64,000 bases of DNA from Megamerina dolium (taxonomy: Eukaryota > Arthropoda > Insecta > Diptera > Megamerinidae), in contig OY978530.1 of NCBI GenBank assembly GCA_963854835.1, forward strand, positions 30,047,195 through 30,111,194, written 5' to 3'. The first letter of the stretch is position 1, and each line of letters starts with the position of its first letter. Below, piece by piece: positions 1 through 10,259 of the stretch. The notes under the pieces were generated by a model, which was given only the letters and a program-made list of their open reading frames with translations, made no database searches and was not told where the DNA came from. Made by a program: the position numbers and the translations under genes.

Positions 1-1489
1 CATGCAAGAGAGAAAAACTATTGATCAGCTGATTTTCAGCTCACATCTTATTTCGTACACAAACTTCAATGTAAGTAAGTTTCATTCTGCCGCGCAGTTA
101 CAAAGTTTTTTTGAATTGTATGAGTTTTTGGACCTTTTTAACTATTATAACAATTTTTATTATTATTATTTTAAATAGTTAAAGTGCTGTAAATTAAACA
201 TTTAGCGTTATGGGTCGTCGTACAACGATGGAACAGCGTAAACTGGTAATTAACCATTTTAGGAAAGGTCAGAGTGTGCGAAAAATTGCTGAAATGACAA
301 ATTTAAGTGCCTCAACTGTCCAATACATCATTCAACGCTTCGTTCGCGAAAATCGGTTGGAGAACAAGGGCAGAGAAGCACCTAATAAGATTTTCAACGC
401 TTCAGACGAGCGTTATATTGTACGAAAAATTAAGAAAAATCCAAAGTTATCCGCTCCGAAGTTGGCTGCAGAGGTTCAGCGTGAAATAGGAAAATCATCC
501 AGTGCTGAAACTGTCCGACGTGTGCTGCGCAATCATGACTTGAACGGTCGAGTAGCCCGAAAGAAACCATTCATTTCGAAAATGAATATACAACGCCGAC
601 TTGACTTCGCCAAAGAGCATATTATTAATACTCCTGCGTTCTGGAATACCGTTATTTTCGCGGATGAGTCTAAGTTTAATATTTTTGGCTCGGACGGAAT
701 GTCATATGTTTGGCGTAAAGCGAATACCGAGCTAAACAAGGAGAACCTTAAGCCCACAGTGAAGCATGGTGGCGGTAGCGTGATGGTTTGGGCCTGTATG
801 TCAGCAGCCGGAGTAGGTGAATTGGTTTTTATTGAGGAAACAATGGACAAAATGAAGTACCTCGAGATTCTGAAAAACAATTTACTTCAAAGTGCAGACA
901 AACAGGGTTTGCGGGAAGAATTTCGGTACTACCAAGATAATGACCCAAAACATAAATCTGGGATTGTGCAATCTTGGCTTATTTGGAACTGCCCACACTT
1001 GATGTCTCCACCACCACAGTCACCTGACATGAATGTGATTGAAAATCTTTGGTCTATTTTGGACAATAAAATAAGAACACACAAGATTTCTAATAAGCAA
1101 GACCTAAAGAAGGTACTGATGGAAGAATGGAAAAAAATCACACCAGACATCACTCAAAAATTGGTGGATTCAATGCCAAATAGACTCCAGGCTGTCATTA
1201 ACGCTAAGGGATGTCAACTAAATATTAAAATCAACTTACTTTGTTTTTAGTTTGAACTTAAAGAGACTGTACGAAATAAGCTGTGACATGAATTTTCCTA
1301 TTTTTTTCTTATTTTATTTTTTTATAGTGTCAAACACTAAAATTTTGAAAAAGTAAATTTTGAAAAATAAAAAACAAACCTTCCTTTCTAAAATGGCATT
1401 TATATTTTGTTCAAATTTTTGCTATATTAGGAATTACGACTGCAGCAATTTTTAAACTGTCACTGTACGAAATAAGCTGGGAGCCACTG
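1..1489 (+). mobile_element. Tc1-like IR/DR transposon, copy A (left end outside window)
   Basis: The right terminus is the inverted form of cagtggctcacagcttattt, ends at 1489 and is followed by TA. An inner copy of the same terminal motif lies near 1268-1295, so the right inverted repeat holds two direct repeats about 200 bp apart (IR/DR layout, known from Sleeping Beauty, Minos and Drosophila S-type elements). Comparison with copy C (29700-31342) shows about 166 bp of the left end lies before the window. The element carries one transposase gene and sits in a (TA)n array, as do all its relatives here. Confidence 0.93.
210..1250 (+). CDS. Tc1-like DD34E transposase (copy A)
   Basis: This 346-aa protein should bind the element ends and carry out cut-and-paste transposition into TA. 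Residues 1-55 and about 60-115 form the paired helix-turn-helix DNA-binding region, with the GRPR-like linker seen as NKGREAPNK. The catalytic triad is visible: D152 in FADESKF, D243 in YQDNDPKH and E278 in NVIENLW, with 34 residues between the last two (DD34E). The conserved HGGGSVMVWACMS block lies between the aspartates. The start ATG is shared with copies C and D. Compared with copy D, a 1-nt deletion at the end (gtcaact versus gtcatact) replaces the native ending HTKY with eleven unrelated residues; the catalytic core is unaffected. It may be functional if the C-terminal tail tolerates the change. Confidence 0.93.
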   Translation: MGRRTTMEQRKLVINHFRKGQSVRKIAEMTNLSASTVQYIIQRFVRENRLENKGREAPNKIFNASDERYIVRKIKKNPKLSAPKLAAEVQREIGKSSSAETVRRVLRNHDLNGRVARKKPFISKMNIQRRLDFAKEHIINTPAFWNTVIFADESKFNIFGSDGMSYVWRKANTELNKENLKPTVKHGGGSVMVWACMSAAGVGELVFIEETMDKMKYLEILKNNLLQSADKQGLREEFRYYQDNDPKHKSGIVQSWLIWNCPHLMSPPPQSPDMNVIENLWSILDNKIRTHKISNKQDLKKVLMEEWKKITPDITQKLVDSMPNRLQAVINAKGCQLNIKINLLCF

Positions 1490-1517
1490 TATATATATAT
1501 ATATATATATATTTATA
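1490..1517. repeat. Short (TA)n array between copies A and B
   Basis: A TA dinucleotide run separates the right end of copy A (1489) from the left end of copy B (1518). Both elements duplicate TA on insertion. Confidence 0.85.
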
Positions 1518-2196
1518 CAGTGGCTCACAGCTTATTTCGTACAGTGTATATATTTTTATGTACATGGCTGTAACATCGAAACTAAAAAACTTATCGATAA
1601 GTTTTGAATGTAGCAAGACCTAAAGAAGGTACTGATGGAGGAATGGAAAAAAATCACACCAGACATCACTCAAAAATTGGTGGATTCAATGCCAAATAGA
1701 CTCCAGGCTATCATTAACGCTAAGGGATGTCATACTAAATATTAAAATCAACTTACTTTGTTTTTAGTTTGAACTTAAAGAGACTGTACGAAATAAGCTG
1801 TGACATGAATTTTCCCATTTTATTCTTATTTTATTTTTTTATAGTGTCAAACACTAAAATTTTGAAAAAGTAAATTTTGGAAAATAAAAAACAAACCTTC
1901 CTTTCAAAAATGGCATTTATATTTTGTTCAAATTTTTGCTATATTAGGAATTACGACTGCAGCAATTTTTAAACTGTCACGAAATAAGATGTGAGCTGAA
2001 AATCAGCTGATCAATAGTTTTTCTTTCTTGCATGACAAAAAGAACAATTTTTGGGGTTCCCCGTTTTCTTATTAGGTTTACTAAACACATACACAGACAT
2101 CTACATTCAAAACTTATCGATAAGTTTTTTAGTTTCGATGTTACAGCCATGTACATAAAAATATATACACTGTACGAAATAAGCTGTGAGCCACTG
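1518..2196. mobile_element. Chimeric fold-back derivative of the Tc1-like element (copy B)
   Basis: This 679-bp element is non-autonomous. From 1518 to about 1613 it matches the left end of copies C and D. It then jumps, with only an ag-type overlap, to the 3' part of the transposase gene (about 1613-1743) and the right-end sequence up to about 1980. At gtcac/gaaataag, inside the terminal direct-repeat motif, it switches to the inverse complement of the left end, running to 2196. Both termini are therefore left-type ends and can fold back. Both are flanked by TA, so it behaves as a complete insertion. It probably arose by interrupted gap repair with template switching; that origin is inference. 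Confidence 0.88.
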
Positions 2197-2243
<47 letters not shown>

Positions 2244-2244
2244 C
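2197..2244. repeat. (TA)n array at the left edge of duplicated block 1
   Basis: A TA run follows copy B and forms the left boundary of duplicated block 1. Block 2 is likewise preceded by a TA array (11180-11533). Confidence 0.9.
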
Positions 2245-2385
2245 ACAGTGGTCGCGTGGTCTCTCAAATACTGAATGTATAATTTAATTTTACATAAATA
2301 TAGATTCACCGGTTGCTACTTAGTATGCATCTTTTTTTTGTTTCACAAAAAAAAAATATATATAGAAAACAAAATATATGGACAT

Positions 2386-2528
2386 GTTCATTTCTCTCTT
2401 TCTCTCATCCACCTTAAAAAATAATCAAAGTCAGTGTGTCTTTGAGCGATATGAAAAATCAAGACACGCAAATGGCTAGTGAAGGATAATGAGAAAAACA
2501 GATGAGAGGGAGAGAAAATGAAATGAAC
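2386..2528. repeat. Imperfect inverted repeat, block 1
   Basis: The arm gttcatttctctctttct starting at 2386 is nearly the inverse complement of 2501-2528, giving a potential hairpin of about 25 bp per arm. It lies beside the left end of the Harbinger element. No open reading frame was recognised in 2245-2537. The same hairpin occurs in block 2 at about 11679-11821. Confidence 0.6.
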
Positions 2529-2942
2529 GAAACCCAGCAGCCGTATTCCAATTTATTCTTTCGCTTAAATCCTCCTAATAAATTTTAGCGAAATTAAGAG
2601 ATAATTGCGATTCCAATTGCTTTATTTCTTCAATTTTCGCTTTGCTTATTTTCTTATTTTGACAGACAGTTTCATACTTCGGATAAACTCTCAACTTCAG
2701 CTAATTCGCTGATGTTGGTATTCTAGATGATATTATCTGGAAAAATTATTGGCTTTATCGCTAAAAACCACTAAAAACAGAAGGAATTAGGAGATACCAT
2801 TTTTGATGCAGCTAAATTTGAAAAGTGGTAAGAAATTATGGTTTTTAATCAAATCAAAATTAAAAATTCGATTTATTTAATTATAGAAATATGAATAAGA
2901 ACAGCAAAAAAAAAAGAGCAGAAGGCATATAATGTTCAATAT

Positions 2943-3997
2943 ATGGAGAAGAACATATATTTCGCTCACGAGAGGTAAATGATTATTATTTTAATTTAAT
3001 TGATATTGCATATAAATTAATGCATTTTTTAGATTTGTTGGTAATGCTGGTGCCAAAAGTTTGCAAGACCAATGGGATGCCTTGGCAACATCACTAAATG
3101 CGCTTGCCGTGCAATAAAAGAAAGTGAAGGCTGGAATAAGGCATAGGCAATAGTTAAAGTACTATTGCATATTAACAGTTTATACATTATTTAAAAAAAA
3201 ATGGCTTAATGAAAATAAATTAATGAAAACCAAATATCTAAATTTACATCCCTTTGGATTTTTTTAAATTCGTTTTTACTTACAGATACAAAACAAAGAC
3301 AAAGGCCCAAGAGTTGAAGGCTGCATTGGAGAGAAGTGGCGTAATCTGCAACGTAGCTTTAAAGAACTCACCGATGAAAGGATTATATCCATAAACACAC
3401 AAGCATCCATTGTTGGATATGTTGAAGTCGGCGAAGTTTTGGTATGTAAATAATGCTTGTCTTCATTCCTTATGTATTACCGTTGGTAATATAAACATTT
3501 CTTGTTATAAATTGCAGAGGCAAAGAGGTGCAGTGCAATCTGTAGACTTATTTGCAGAAATGAATAATTCTACAGATTGCGATTTTGAATGTCTGATGGC
3601 AGAAGATGTAAGTGTCATTGTAAAAAGAGTTTCACGATTTTCAAAACTTATTACCACTTTTCACTACTTAGAGTGTACCATAACACCGCCTAGACAAGCA
3701 TCAGCAACAACAATTTCCACAGCAACAACAACAACAACTGTCACAGCAACACCAGCACCAGCAGCAACAGATATAACCACAACAGTATCTCACCCCAGAA
3801 AGCGGAAACTGGAGGTGACAAATTCAAAATTACTGCGGGTAGAGGAGAGGAGGTTGGCGTAAGAAATAATGCGGAATGAGTTTAGTTAACAGCGGCTGGA
3901 GATTGAGAAACAGCGTCTAAAAGTTGAGTCAAGGATAGCTGATGCGTTGGAAAAATTAATTCAATTCCAGTTTGCTTCTCAATCAGCAGCCTTTTTG

Positions 3998-3999
<2 letters not shown>
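2943..3999 (+). pseudogene. Harbinger SANT/Myb-like accessory protein remnant
   Basis: PIF/Harbinger elements encode a second, SANT/Myb-like protein that helps the transposase bind DNA and enter the nucleus. A first exon (MEKNIYFAHER) ends at a gtaaat donor near 2970. A second exon after tttttag reads FVGNAGAKSLQDQWDALAT and, after a frame change, RAIKESEGWNK. A third contains LTDERIISINTQASIVGY, close to the usual LTdeE.iisI signature. A gtatgt...ttgcag intron lies at about 3441-3517. A Thr/Ala/Pro-rich linker and a charged helical tail ([13 protein letters not shown]) follow. Frame changes and stops make it a pseudogene. The 150-aa reading frame at 3410-3862 crosses one predicted intron and is not the real product. 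Confidence 0.7.
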
Positions 4000-4317
<318 letters not shown>

Positions 4318-4320
<3 letters not shown>

Positions 4321-4590
4321 TTCCCCCATCCGTTGGAGTGACGGTAATTGGGCTAGAAGCAACTGTGAGAAGGGTTTGGCTTTTGCAAACCACCTAAAAA
4401 GTGTGTTTACACCCAATCCACCTTCTTCACAGTCCTCATTACCAAAATTAACTTCTCAACCTTGCTCAATAACGCTCAAAATTAAAAAAAAGGACATATT
4501 CAAAGCAGTTTATAAAGATTTAAACCCAAAAAAATCACCTGGTCCAGATAAAATTACCGGTAAAATGATAAAAGAGCTACCTCTTTTACT
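4318..4590 (+). pseudogene. Jockey-clade LINE fragment (endonuclease-RT linker)
   Basis: The frame starting near 4376 contains IFKAVYKDLNPKKSPGPDKI, the conserved block just before the reverse transcriptase palm in jockey-clade LINEs (KaPGpDgI). The same DNA, diverged, occurs on the - strand of the larger jockey copy around 55830-56000, including the flanking text ccatccgtt..gagt. Only this short piece is present; it ends where the mariner fragment begins. Confidence 0.8.
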
Positions 4591-4786
4591 ATGGATAAAA
4601 ATATCGAACAAAGAGTTTGTGTGAAATTTTGTGTTTCAAACGAAACACAAAATGTCAAAACGTTGGAAATGTTGAAAAAAAAACATTTGGTGATTCAACC
4701 ATGTCGAAAACTCACGTTTACGATTGGTATAAATCGTTCAAAGAGGGGCGAGAAGAAATCGCAACGCACACAAAAGGTTGACTTGT
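4591..4786 (+). pseudogene. Mariner transposase N-terminal fragment
   Basis: The frame from ATG 4591 gives MDKNIEQRVCVKFCVSNE and then, after a frame change, GDSTMSKTHVYDWYKSFKEG. This is the N-terminal helix-turn-helix region of an irritans/mauritiana-type mariner transposase (typical text: R..iKFC......TL.mL...yG...lS...vy.W...F..Gr). No catalytic domain follows. The block 2 copy has a different stretch at the position equivalent to 4643-4653 and lacks a few bases near 4761. Confidence 0.82.
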
Positions 4787-4923
4787 TCCTAATGACGCCG
4801 TAACCAAACTAAATGACACATAGCAATAAAAATTCACAGAATAGTGGCTGACAGTTGTGCCAACCTGGGAAAAAAAATTTTTTGAAATATTCTCAGAGGG
4901 AAATTTAAAAATGAGAATAACAA

Positions 4924-4961
4924 CATATATTATATATATGTTATATATATATATATATATG

Positions 4962-5041
<80 letters not shown>

Positions 5042-5050
5042 ATATATATG

Positions 5051-5102
<52 letters not shown>

Positions 5103-5135
5103 TATTACATATATTATACATATATATAGATATAT
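4924..5135. repeat. (TA)n array
   Basis: TA dinucleotides with several tatgttata interruptions. The array follows the mariner fragment in both blocks (14105-14313 in block 2). Confidence 0.95.
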
Positions 5136-5451
5136 GTAATATACCACCAATTCTGTACATGCCAAAAAATGTGCCTTATAGGAAGGAAATGTTTTAGTTT
5201 TTATTGTATTTCTTTTTTATGATTTTGTATGGACTCAAATAGACTGAATTATTTATACTTATTTATTTACTTAGAAAAAGCACTGCTTATTTTAAGGAAT
5301 AGTTATGCCCCCAAATACCAAAACAATGTGTCTTATTGTTATTTATCACTTTATTGTATATTGTAATATATTTTTATAGTGACAGAAATATAGTGAGTTG
5401 TTTATACTTATTTATATACATTTAAAATGTACGGTTTATTTTATTGATTAG
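5136..5451. other. AT-rich spacer, no gene seen
   Basis: No coding signal was recognised. The sequence lies inside the Harbinger element limits, between a TA array and a SINE fragment. Confidence 0.6.
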
Positions 5452-5515
5452 TGGGTGCCGTTCGGAACCGGCTAATAGAAATAGGTCCCTTATAATAGTG
5501 TCCAAATGCAGATAC
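5452..5515 (+). repeat. Partial copy of the window's SINE (body only)
   Basis: gtgccgttcggaaccggcta followed by tagaaataggtcccttataa matches the middle of the full SINE at 35020-35379. The tRNA-like head and the tail are missing. It occurs again at 14630-14693. Confidence 0.7.
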
Positions 5516-6277
5516 TTTTACAGATAAAATAAACATATATATGAATTATATTGAATTAAAAAGATAAATAATTATCTACAATTTGATGTCTTGCTAATCT
5601 TCCTTGGGGCAATACGTTATTGTCAATATTTTCCTTTTCATGTACATCTTCTAGTTCATTAATGTCGCAGTATTCGAAGTTATCGATAACATTGTTATTA
5701 ATCAGCAAATTATGTAACACTATACACGAATTTATGATTTTGCCGGCTAGAACGGGGCTGTACATAAGAACACGCTCTTTTGATAATCATCGAAATCGTG
5801 GTTTTAGAACTCCAAAGCAACGTTTGATGCAATCCTTGCCTTTCTGTGATGGCTATTATAATTTTCTTCTGCGTCAGACAGATTTCTACCCTGAATTGGC
5901 GTCATAAGGAAGGGTAGTTGGGGATATCCGCTGTCGCCTACAATAAAAGTAAATTTTGGCTCAATTATTTAGCTAAATGTTATTGATATGATTACAATCC
6001 TACCCAGAAGATGAAAATTGCGTACGCCACTTCCGTACTTCCGTACCTATTTTCCAAAAGAACCCTCACTGCACTTGCCCTCATTTTTGTATAATGGTTA
6101 TTTTCCACTTACCACCTGTACATTCATCGAATGTCGAAGGGGAGGACATATAGGTGCTCTGTTGCAAAGGACGGAGCTCTAATTTTAACATGGCTACAGT
6201 CAATAGCACCAATCACCCCGGAAAATGAAAATTTTCATAAAACCTGCGAAATTTTCATTAGATATTTTCATCAACTA

Positions 6278-6639
6278 AAAAAAAAAAATAAATATGTGGC
6301 ACTTAAAGCCCCAAAGGGCTCATTGGCCGAGCTTCTCTTCTATTACTGTTGTGCGTCTTAAATTTTGGACAGTATTAGAATGGACCTACTTATTTTAGCC
6401 GGTTCCGAACGGCAGAACACTTGTGACATCACTTTTTCTGAGCTTTGTCACAGAGTTCTTTTTAGAAGCTTTTTCATGGCAAGTTGTTACTGTCGGAAGA
6501 ATTGCCAATTGCTTGCCGACAGGTGGGTACCATTCGAAAGAAAAATCTTTTCGATAAAATTTGTTATGCATCAGCCGGGTATTGAACCACGACCTACAGT
6601 TCAGAAGGCGAACACACTAACCACTGAGCTACGGCACCC
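6278..6639 (-). mobile_element. tRNA-derived SINE, full length, in Harbinger intron (block 1)
   Basis: Read on -, the head is ggtgccgtagctcagtggtt with an A box (tagctcagtgg) and a B box (ggttcaatacc) for RNA polymerase III. A body containing cggaaccggctaaaataagt and a T-rich tail follow. A perfect 16-bp target duplication, atattttcatcaacta, lies at 6262-6277 and 6640-6655, proving insertion by target-primed retrotransposition. The family has no coding capacity. Confidence 0.92.
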
Positions 6640-7073
6640 ATATTTTCATCAACTAATATTAATAAAAGTACGATTACTTACTGTTGTTTAACAGCGAACA
6701 TCTCGTCAGTTGTGCATGGAAATTTAATGTACCTCGTGGGAAAATATTTATCTATAATAGTGACAACATCTTTCACGCAACGACTCACACTGCATTGGGA
6801 AACATTTAGTAACAAATCCTGTCCAACTGCACGCTGAGAACAACCTGCAAATTGGTAATTTTAGAAGGCAATAAAATAAAATTAAAGGATGTTTCAACTC
6901 ACCATGAGTAAAAAACAAAGAGCTACTAAAAATCTCAACTTCTTCGACAAACCAATTATATATGTTCTTATTTGCATATAAGGAGCAATTTCTATTAAAA
7001 ATTGTTGGTAAACATTCTTTGGAAGCCGAAAGATTTCCCTAAATCTTTTCTCTGAAAGAACAAAAGGGTCTAA

Positions 7074-7600
7074 TAGCCTAGACAGACGGCAGCCTAATTC
7101 CGGATTACTGAGTTAATACGAATTAACTCGGGCATTAACTGCAGCTAATCCGCATAAACTCTATGAGTTAATTCTCAAAATAAAAGAGGATTAGGTCAAT
7201 TTGAGCTGGCAACACCGCTGAAAATTGTCTATTGTGAATTTTTTTCGATCCATTTTACAAAAGATTAGGTGTGTTCGCTAACAAAAAACTTTCAACAATT
7301 GTTAACAGTTTTCAACATGAAAAGCGTTGGTGAACAAATAAATCCAGCTGTCAATTAAGAACTGTGAATGTCAATTTACAAGTTTCTGATAGTTTTCAGT
7401 TCACGTACTTCTTGTTGATTTTCTCATATCGAGAGTGTTAGATGACAGAAATGATAGTGATAGTAATGTAAGTGAGCAGACCTAATAAAACAGCAATCAG
7501 CCGTTTAGTTAATCCGCAATACTGCCGTCTGTCAGGTTATTATTTTATTCGGATTAAGTGCGCCGGTAATCCGGAATTAGGCTGCCGTCTGTCTAGGCTA
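7074..7600. mobile_element. MITE with 35-bp perfect inverted repeats and TAA duplication
   Basis: The termini tagcctagacagacggcagc (7074 onward) and the inverse complement ending at 7600 are identical over 35 bp. Flanks are taa at 7071-7073 and 7601-7603. A 3-bp TWA-type target duplication is a PIF/Harbinger trait, so this is most likely a Tourist-like MITE, here inserted in a Harbinger transposase gene. It encodes nothing recognisable. Confidence 0.9.
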
Positions 7601-8073
7601 TAACGATTCTCATAATGATTTACGTTTATTCCGCAAATAGTTCCGCTCACTCCTTCTTCAAAGCCACATTTATAACATTCGTTTTTGTTTGATTATTTTA
7701 TTAAACTATTTTAATAATTACACTATTTTCCACTCTATCCACACACTATATTATTGTATACACGTTTTAGTTTATTTTGCCGAACGTACACACAATACAC
7801 AAATGCACAAATATAGAAAACATTTGACATTTCTCACTTTAAAAAAGTAACGTCAGCACCGGATAAAGTAACTAAAAATTTGTGCGAAGAGTTTAGTGAA
7901 ACAGAATCGCATTTTCTCCTAAACTCCAACGATGTGCAGATATATTATTTTTAGAGATTATGCGAAGGAGTTGGAGTTTAGGCGAAAGAGTGAATTGGAA
8001 TAGGGCTGGAGATATCATCACAGTTGTCATCTACAGCTGTCGATACGAGCCGGGGCAAACACATAATGTGCGT

Positions 8074-8093
8074 GACATGCCATATGGCATGTC
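8074..8093. repeat. Perfect 20-bp palindrome (block 1)
   Basis: gacatgccatatggcatgtc reads the same on both strands. Repeated at 17252-17271 in block 2. Possible protein-binding site; function unknown. Confidence 0.8.
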
Positions 8094-9405
8094 GCGCGTT
8101 GCACGCATCGACAACGCCAGATGATTAGATTCTGATGCTGGTGTAAACAGTCTTCTATACGGTTTAATAATGATATGCCGACAAACCTTAAAACCAAAAT
8201 ATCATCGTTATACAACGCAGATGGTTAAAGTAGGGTATTAAAATTACACCAATTACAGAGGTCACTACGATAAGGAGATAATTTTTATAATAGGAGATAA
8301 AGTATAATTGAGAAATCAGACTAGAAAAAATAAATTTAGTCCCATCTGGATTAAATCCCACCCCATCTACATGTGAACAGTACAGTAACGGCGATTATTA
8401 AAATCAGACGAAATGATAAAAAATATCATAATAATTTATTAAAACATTTTCTTCAATAAGTAAAATTTATTTAACAAACCACAAAGAACTATTAGTTAAG
8501 CTTCACGACATAGAATAGAGAAAGTCGTCATGTTCATGTGTATAACCATATCATATAATCATATCATATCATAAAATCATATGCACGGGCGAAACGTAAT
8601 TAAGAAAGGAAAAGAGATAGAATGAAATCATTTTAAACAAACAAATAACCAAATTCGATTTAGTATAGAAATAGGTCTAGAAATGATTATGAAATATAAA
8701 TCAAAAGTAAGTATTTATAGCAATAGGAGACAGAATTTACAGAATAAATGGAGAGAATGAACTAGAGAATAAAAATAGCGGGTTACCTTTCCATCTTCCA
8801 TGGTCTGGGATGAATATATGCACCATCGAATAGTGCAGGAAAGTTGCAAGTGCAGAAAAAAGCAACGTTGTTATTAAATTATGTGTAAAACAAAGATGCA
8901 TTTTTATAGTTCTTTTTCTTATTTTTGGGTAAAATAAAGTAATATATGAAAATCACATTGTATATATAAGCAAAAACGTTATCTAAAAGTAAAATTGTAG
9001 AACAAAAGCCTGATTTATAAGAATATTGTAGAACTATTGTAGATGTAATTGTAATAATGAGAAAACAAAACCAGTTTTACTGCCGCACTCAGAAACGTTC
9101 ATTAAATTTCTCCTAACGAACATATAAGTAATTATCGTTAAACTCAGCAATGAACGATACATCTCAGTCATAATTTAAAAGTTCATTTGTTAATGAAAGT
9201 CTTAAATATGTCCCCTCAGGTGTTGCTCTTTTTGTATGACATCACTTACTTATAAACGTCAATGTAAAATGAAATATTTGAATAACTTTTTTGTTCTTCG
9301 AGAAAAAATAAATTGTATTGTTTTTCAGAAACGCTTGTCCTTAAAGGATGGTCCTTAAAATCAAATGAACGTAATTTTTTAATGTCACTCACCTCAATCG
9401 GTAAT

Positions 9406-9433
9406 GTCATGGTTATCAATCGATAACCATGAC
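9406..9433. repeat. 12-bp inverted repeat with 4-nt loop (block 1)
   Basis: gtcatggttatc, loop aatc, gataaccatgac. Duplicated at 18586-18613. The centre contains atcgata, which overlaps the DRE-type consensus tatcgata of flies by most bases; a binding role is only a guess. Confidence 0.7.
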
Positions 9434-9440
9434 TACCTAC

Positions 9441-10106
9441 TATAGTCGAAGGTATCGCATAAATTTTGGCACCAATTGGAAACGGTTAAGGCTTGTTGCA
9501 CAGGGGTCAAATTTCAGATTCCTATATGGAGACTCAAACAATTGAAATTAATTTTATTCCTTCTAATATCCAAAATCGATGCTACTATAAGCTCAGTATG
9601 CTGTAAAAAAAACTTATTTTTTGTAGACTTGGCATATTTTCCTTTTCGGTGTAGAAATAAAAGTCACTGTCATATTTGACAATCACTGTAAAAAAATTTA
9701 TTTTAATTCAATTCAAAATGAGAAATAAGAAAATTTCGAATAATTTGCTCGCCTATGTAGTTTATAACTGTTTGTATTTACCTCCATTATTGAAATCAAC
9801 AACACATTATAATATAAAAATTATAAATAAACAAACTGTTTCAAATACTTATGTACATCATTGTTTGCATTTAAATCATTTGACACATTTTAACAAAATA
9901 AACACATGCCTATATATTTCGTTTCGCGAAATGTCATAATAAAGTCCACAATACTACAAAGCTCTTCAAATATCAACCCTAGTTATTTTCAACAGGGTAC
10001 TTCGTCAGTAAAGTAAACGAAAATAATTTATTTTGTTATTTCGTTTCAAATGATTAAATGTATTTTTTATGGGAGCGGAATCTATCTTTTACAGCATACT
10101 AATGTA
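9441..10106. other. Spacer with repeat similarity to 20592-20672
   Basis: The beginning, tatagtcgaaggtatcgcat and following text (ttggcaccaattggaaacgg), resembles the sequence to the right of the intact mariner at 20592 (tatagtcgaagttattacaa, then ttggtcccgattggagacga). They look like two diverged copies of one unnamed repeat. The reading frames at 9476-9939 show no known domain. Confidence 0.45.
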
Positions 10107-10259
10107 AAGGGTTATCCATTTCGCGGTTTCAAAAGTATAGGGCTAGAATTCGACATCTGTCAAACTGAGTTGTTAAAACAATTTCTTTCTTTTTCAGTTC
10201 AAAGTCTGACATTTGCGAAAATGGATAGCTTAACTATCGCACAACGCATTAAAATTGTA
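10107..10259 (+). pseudogene. DD41D mariner, left end only (block 1)
   Basis: This is identical in arrangement to 19287-19439: left inverted repeat aagggttatccatttcgcgg preceded by ta, leader, ATG at 10221 and about 13 transposase codons (MDSLTIAQRIKIV). Similarity to the intact copy then stops abruptly. The right terminal repeat is absent nearby, so the duplication breakpoint or a later deletion cuts the element here. Confidence 0.88.

Larger units (their letters stand above)
5556..7690 (-). pseudogene. PIF/Harbinger (HARBI1-like) transposase, multi-exon remnant
   Basis: Read on the - strand, the pieces follow a HARBI1-like nuclease in order. First comes LDPFVLSEKRFREIFRLPKN (below 7070), followed by a helical stretch to LSKKLRFLVALCFLLM. 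A gtgagt...ttgcag intron (about 6848-6904) precedes VGQDLLLNVSQCSVSRCVKD and FPCTTDEM. An intron now holds the SINE. Then GFYENFHFPGVIGAIDCSHV contains the first catalytic Asp region, followed by GDSGYPQLPFLMTPIQ, LSDAEENYNSHHRKAR and KRCFGVLKPRFR, then VLAGKIINSCIVLHNLL. A frameshift near 5822 and a TGA replacing the Trp usually found after PRFR inactivate it. A MITE splits the N-terminal part. Confidence 0.82.
8009..9440. other. Non-coding spacer with palindromes, block 1
   Basis: No gene was recognised over 1.4 kb. Two symmetric sites stand out: a perfect 20-bp palindrome at 8074-8093 and a 12-bp-arm hairpin at 9406-9433. The rest is AT-rich. The short reading frame at 8027-8215 on - spans the palindrome and has no recognisable domain. 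Confidence 0.6.

Noticed and set aside
533..880. Antisense frame opposite the Tc1-like transposase
   Set aside because: It occurs antisense in each copy (also 929-1153, 32730-32954, 33003-33350) and has no domain; it is a shadow of the transposase codons.
3410..3862. 150-aa protein beginning MLDMLKSAKFW (also 12703-13155)
   Set aside because: The frame reads through a probable intron (gtatgt...ttgcag); only parts belong to the Harbinger SANT-like gene.
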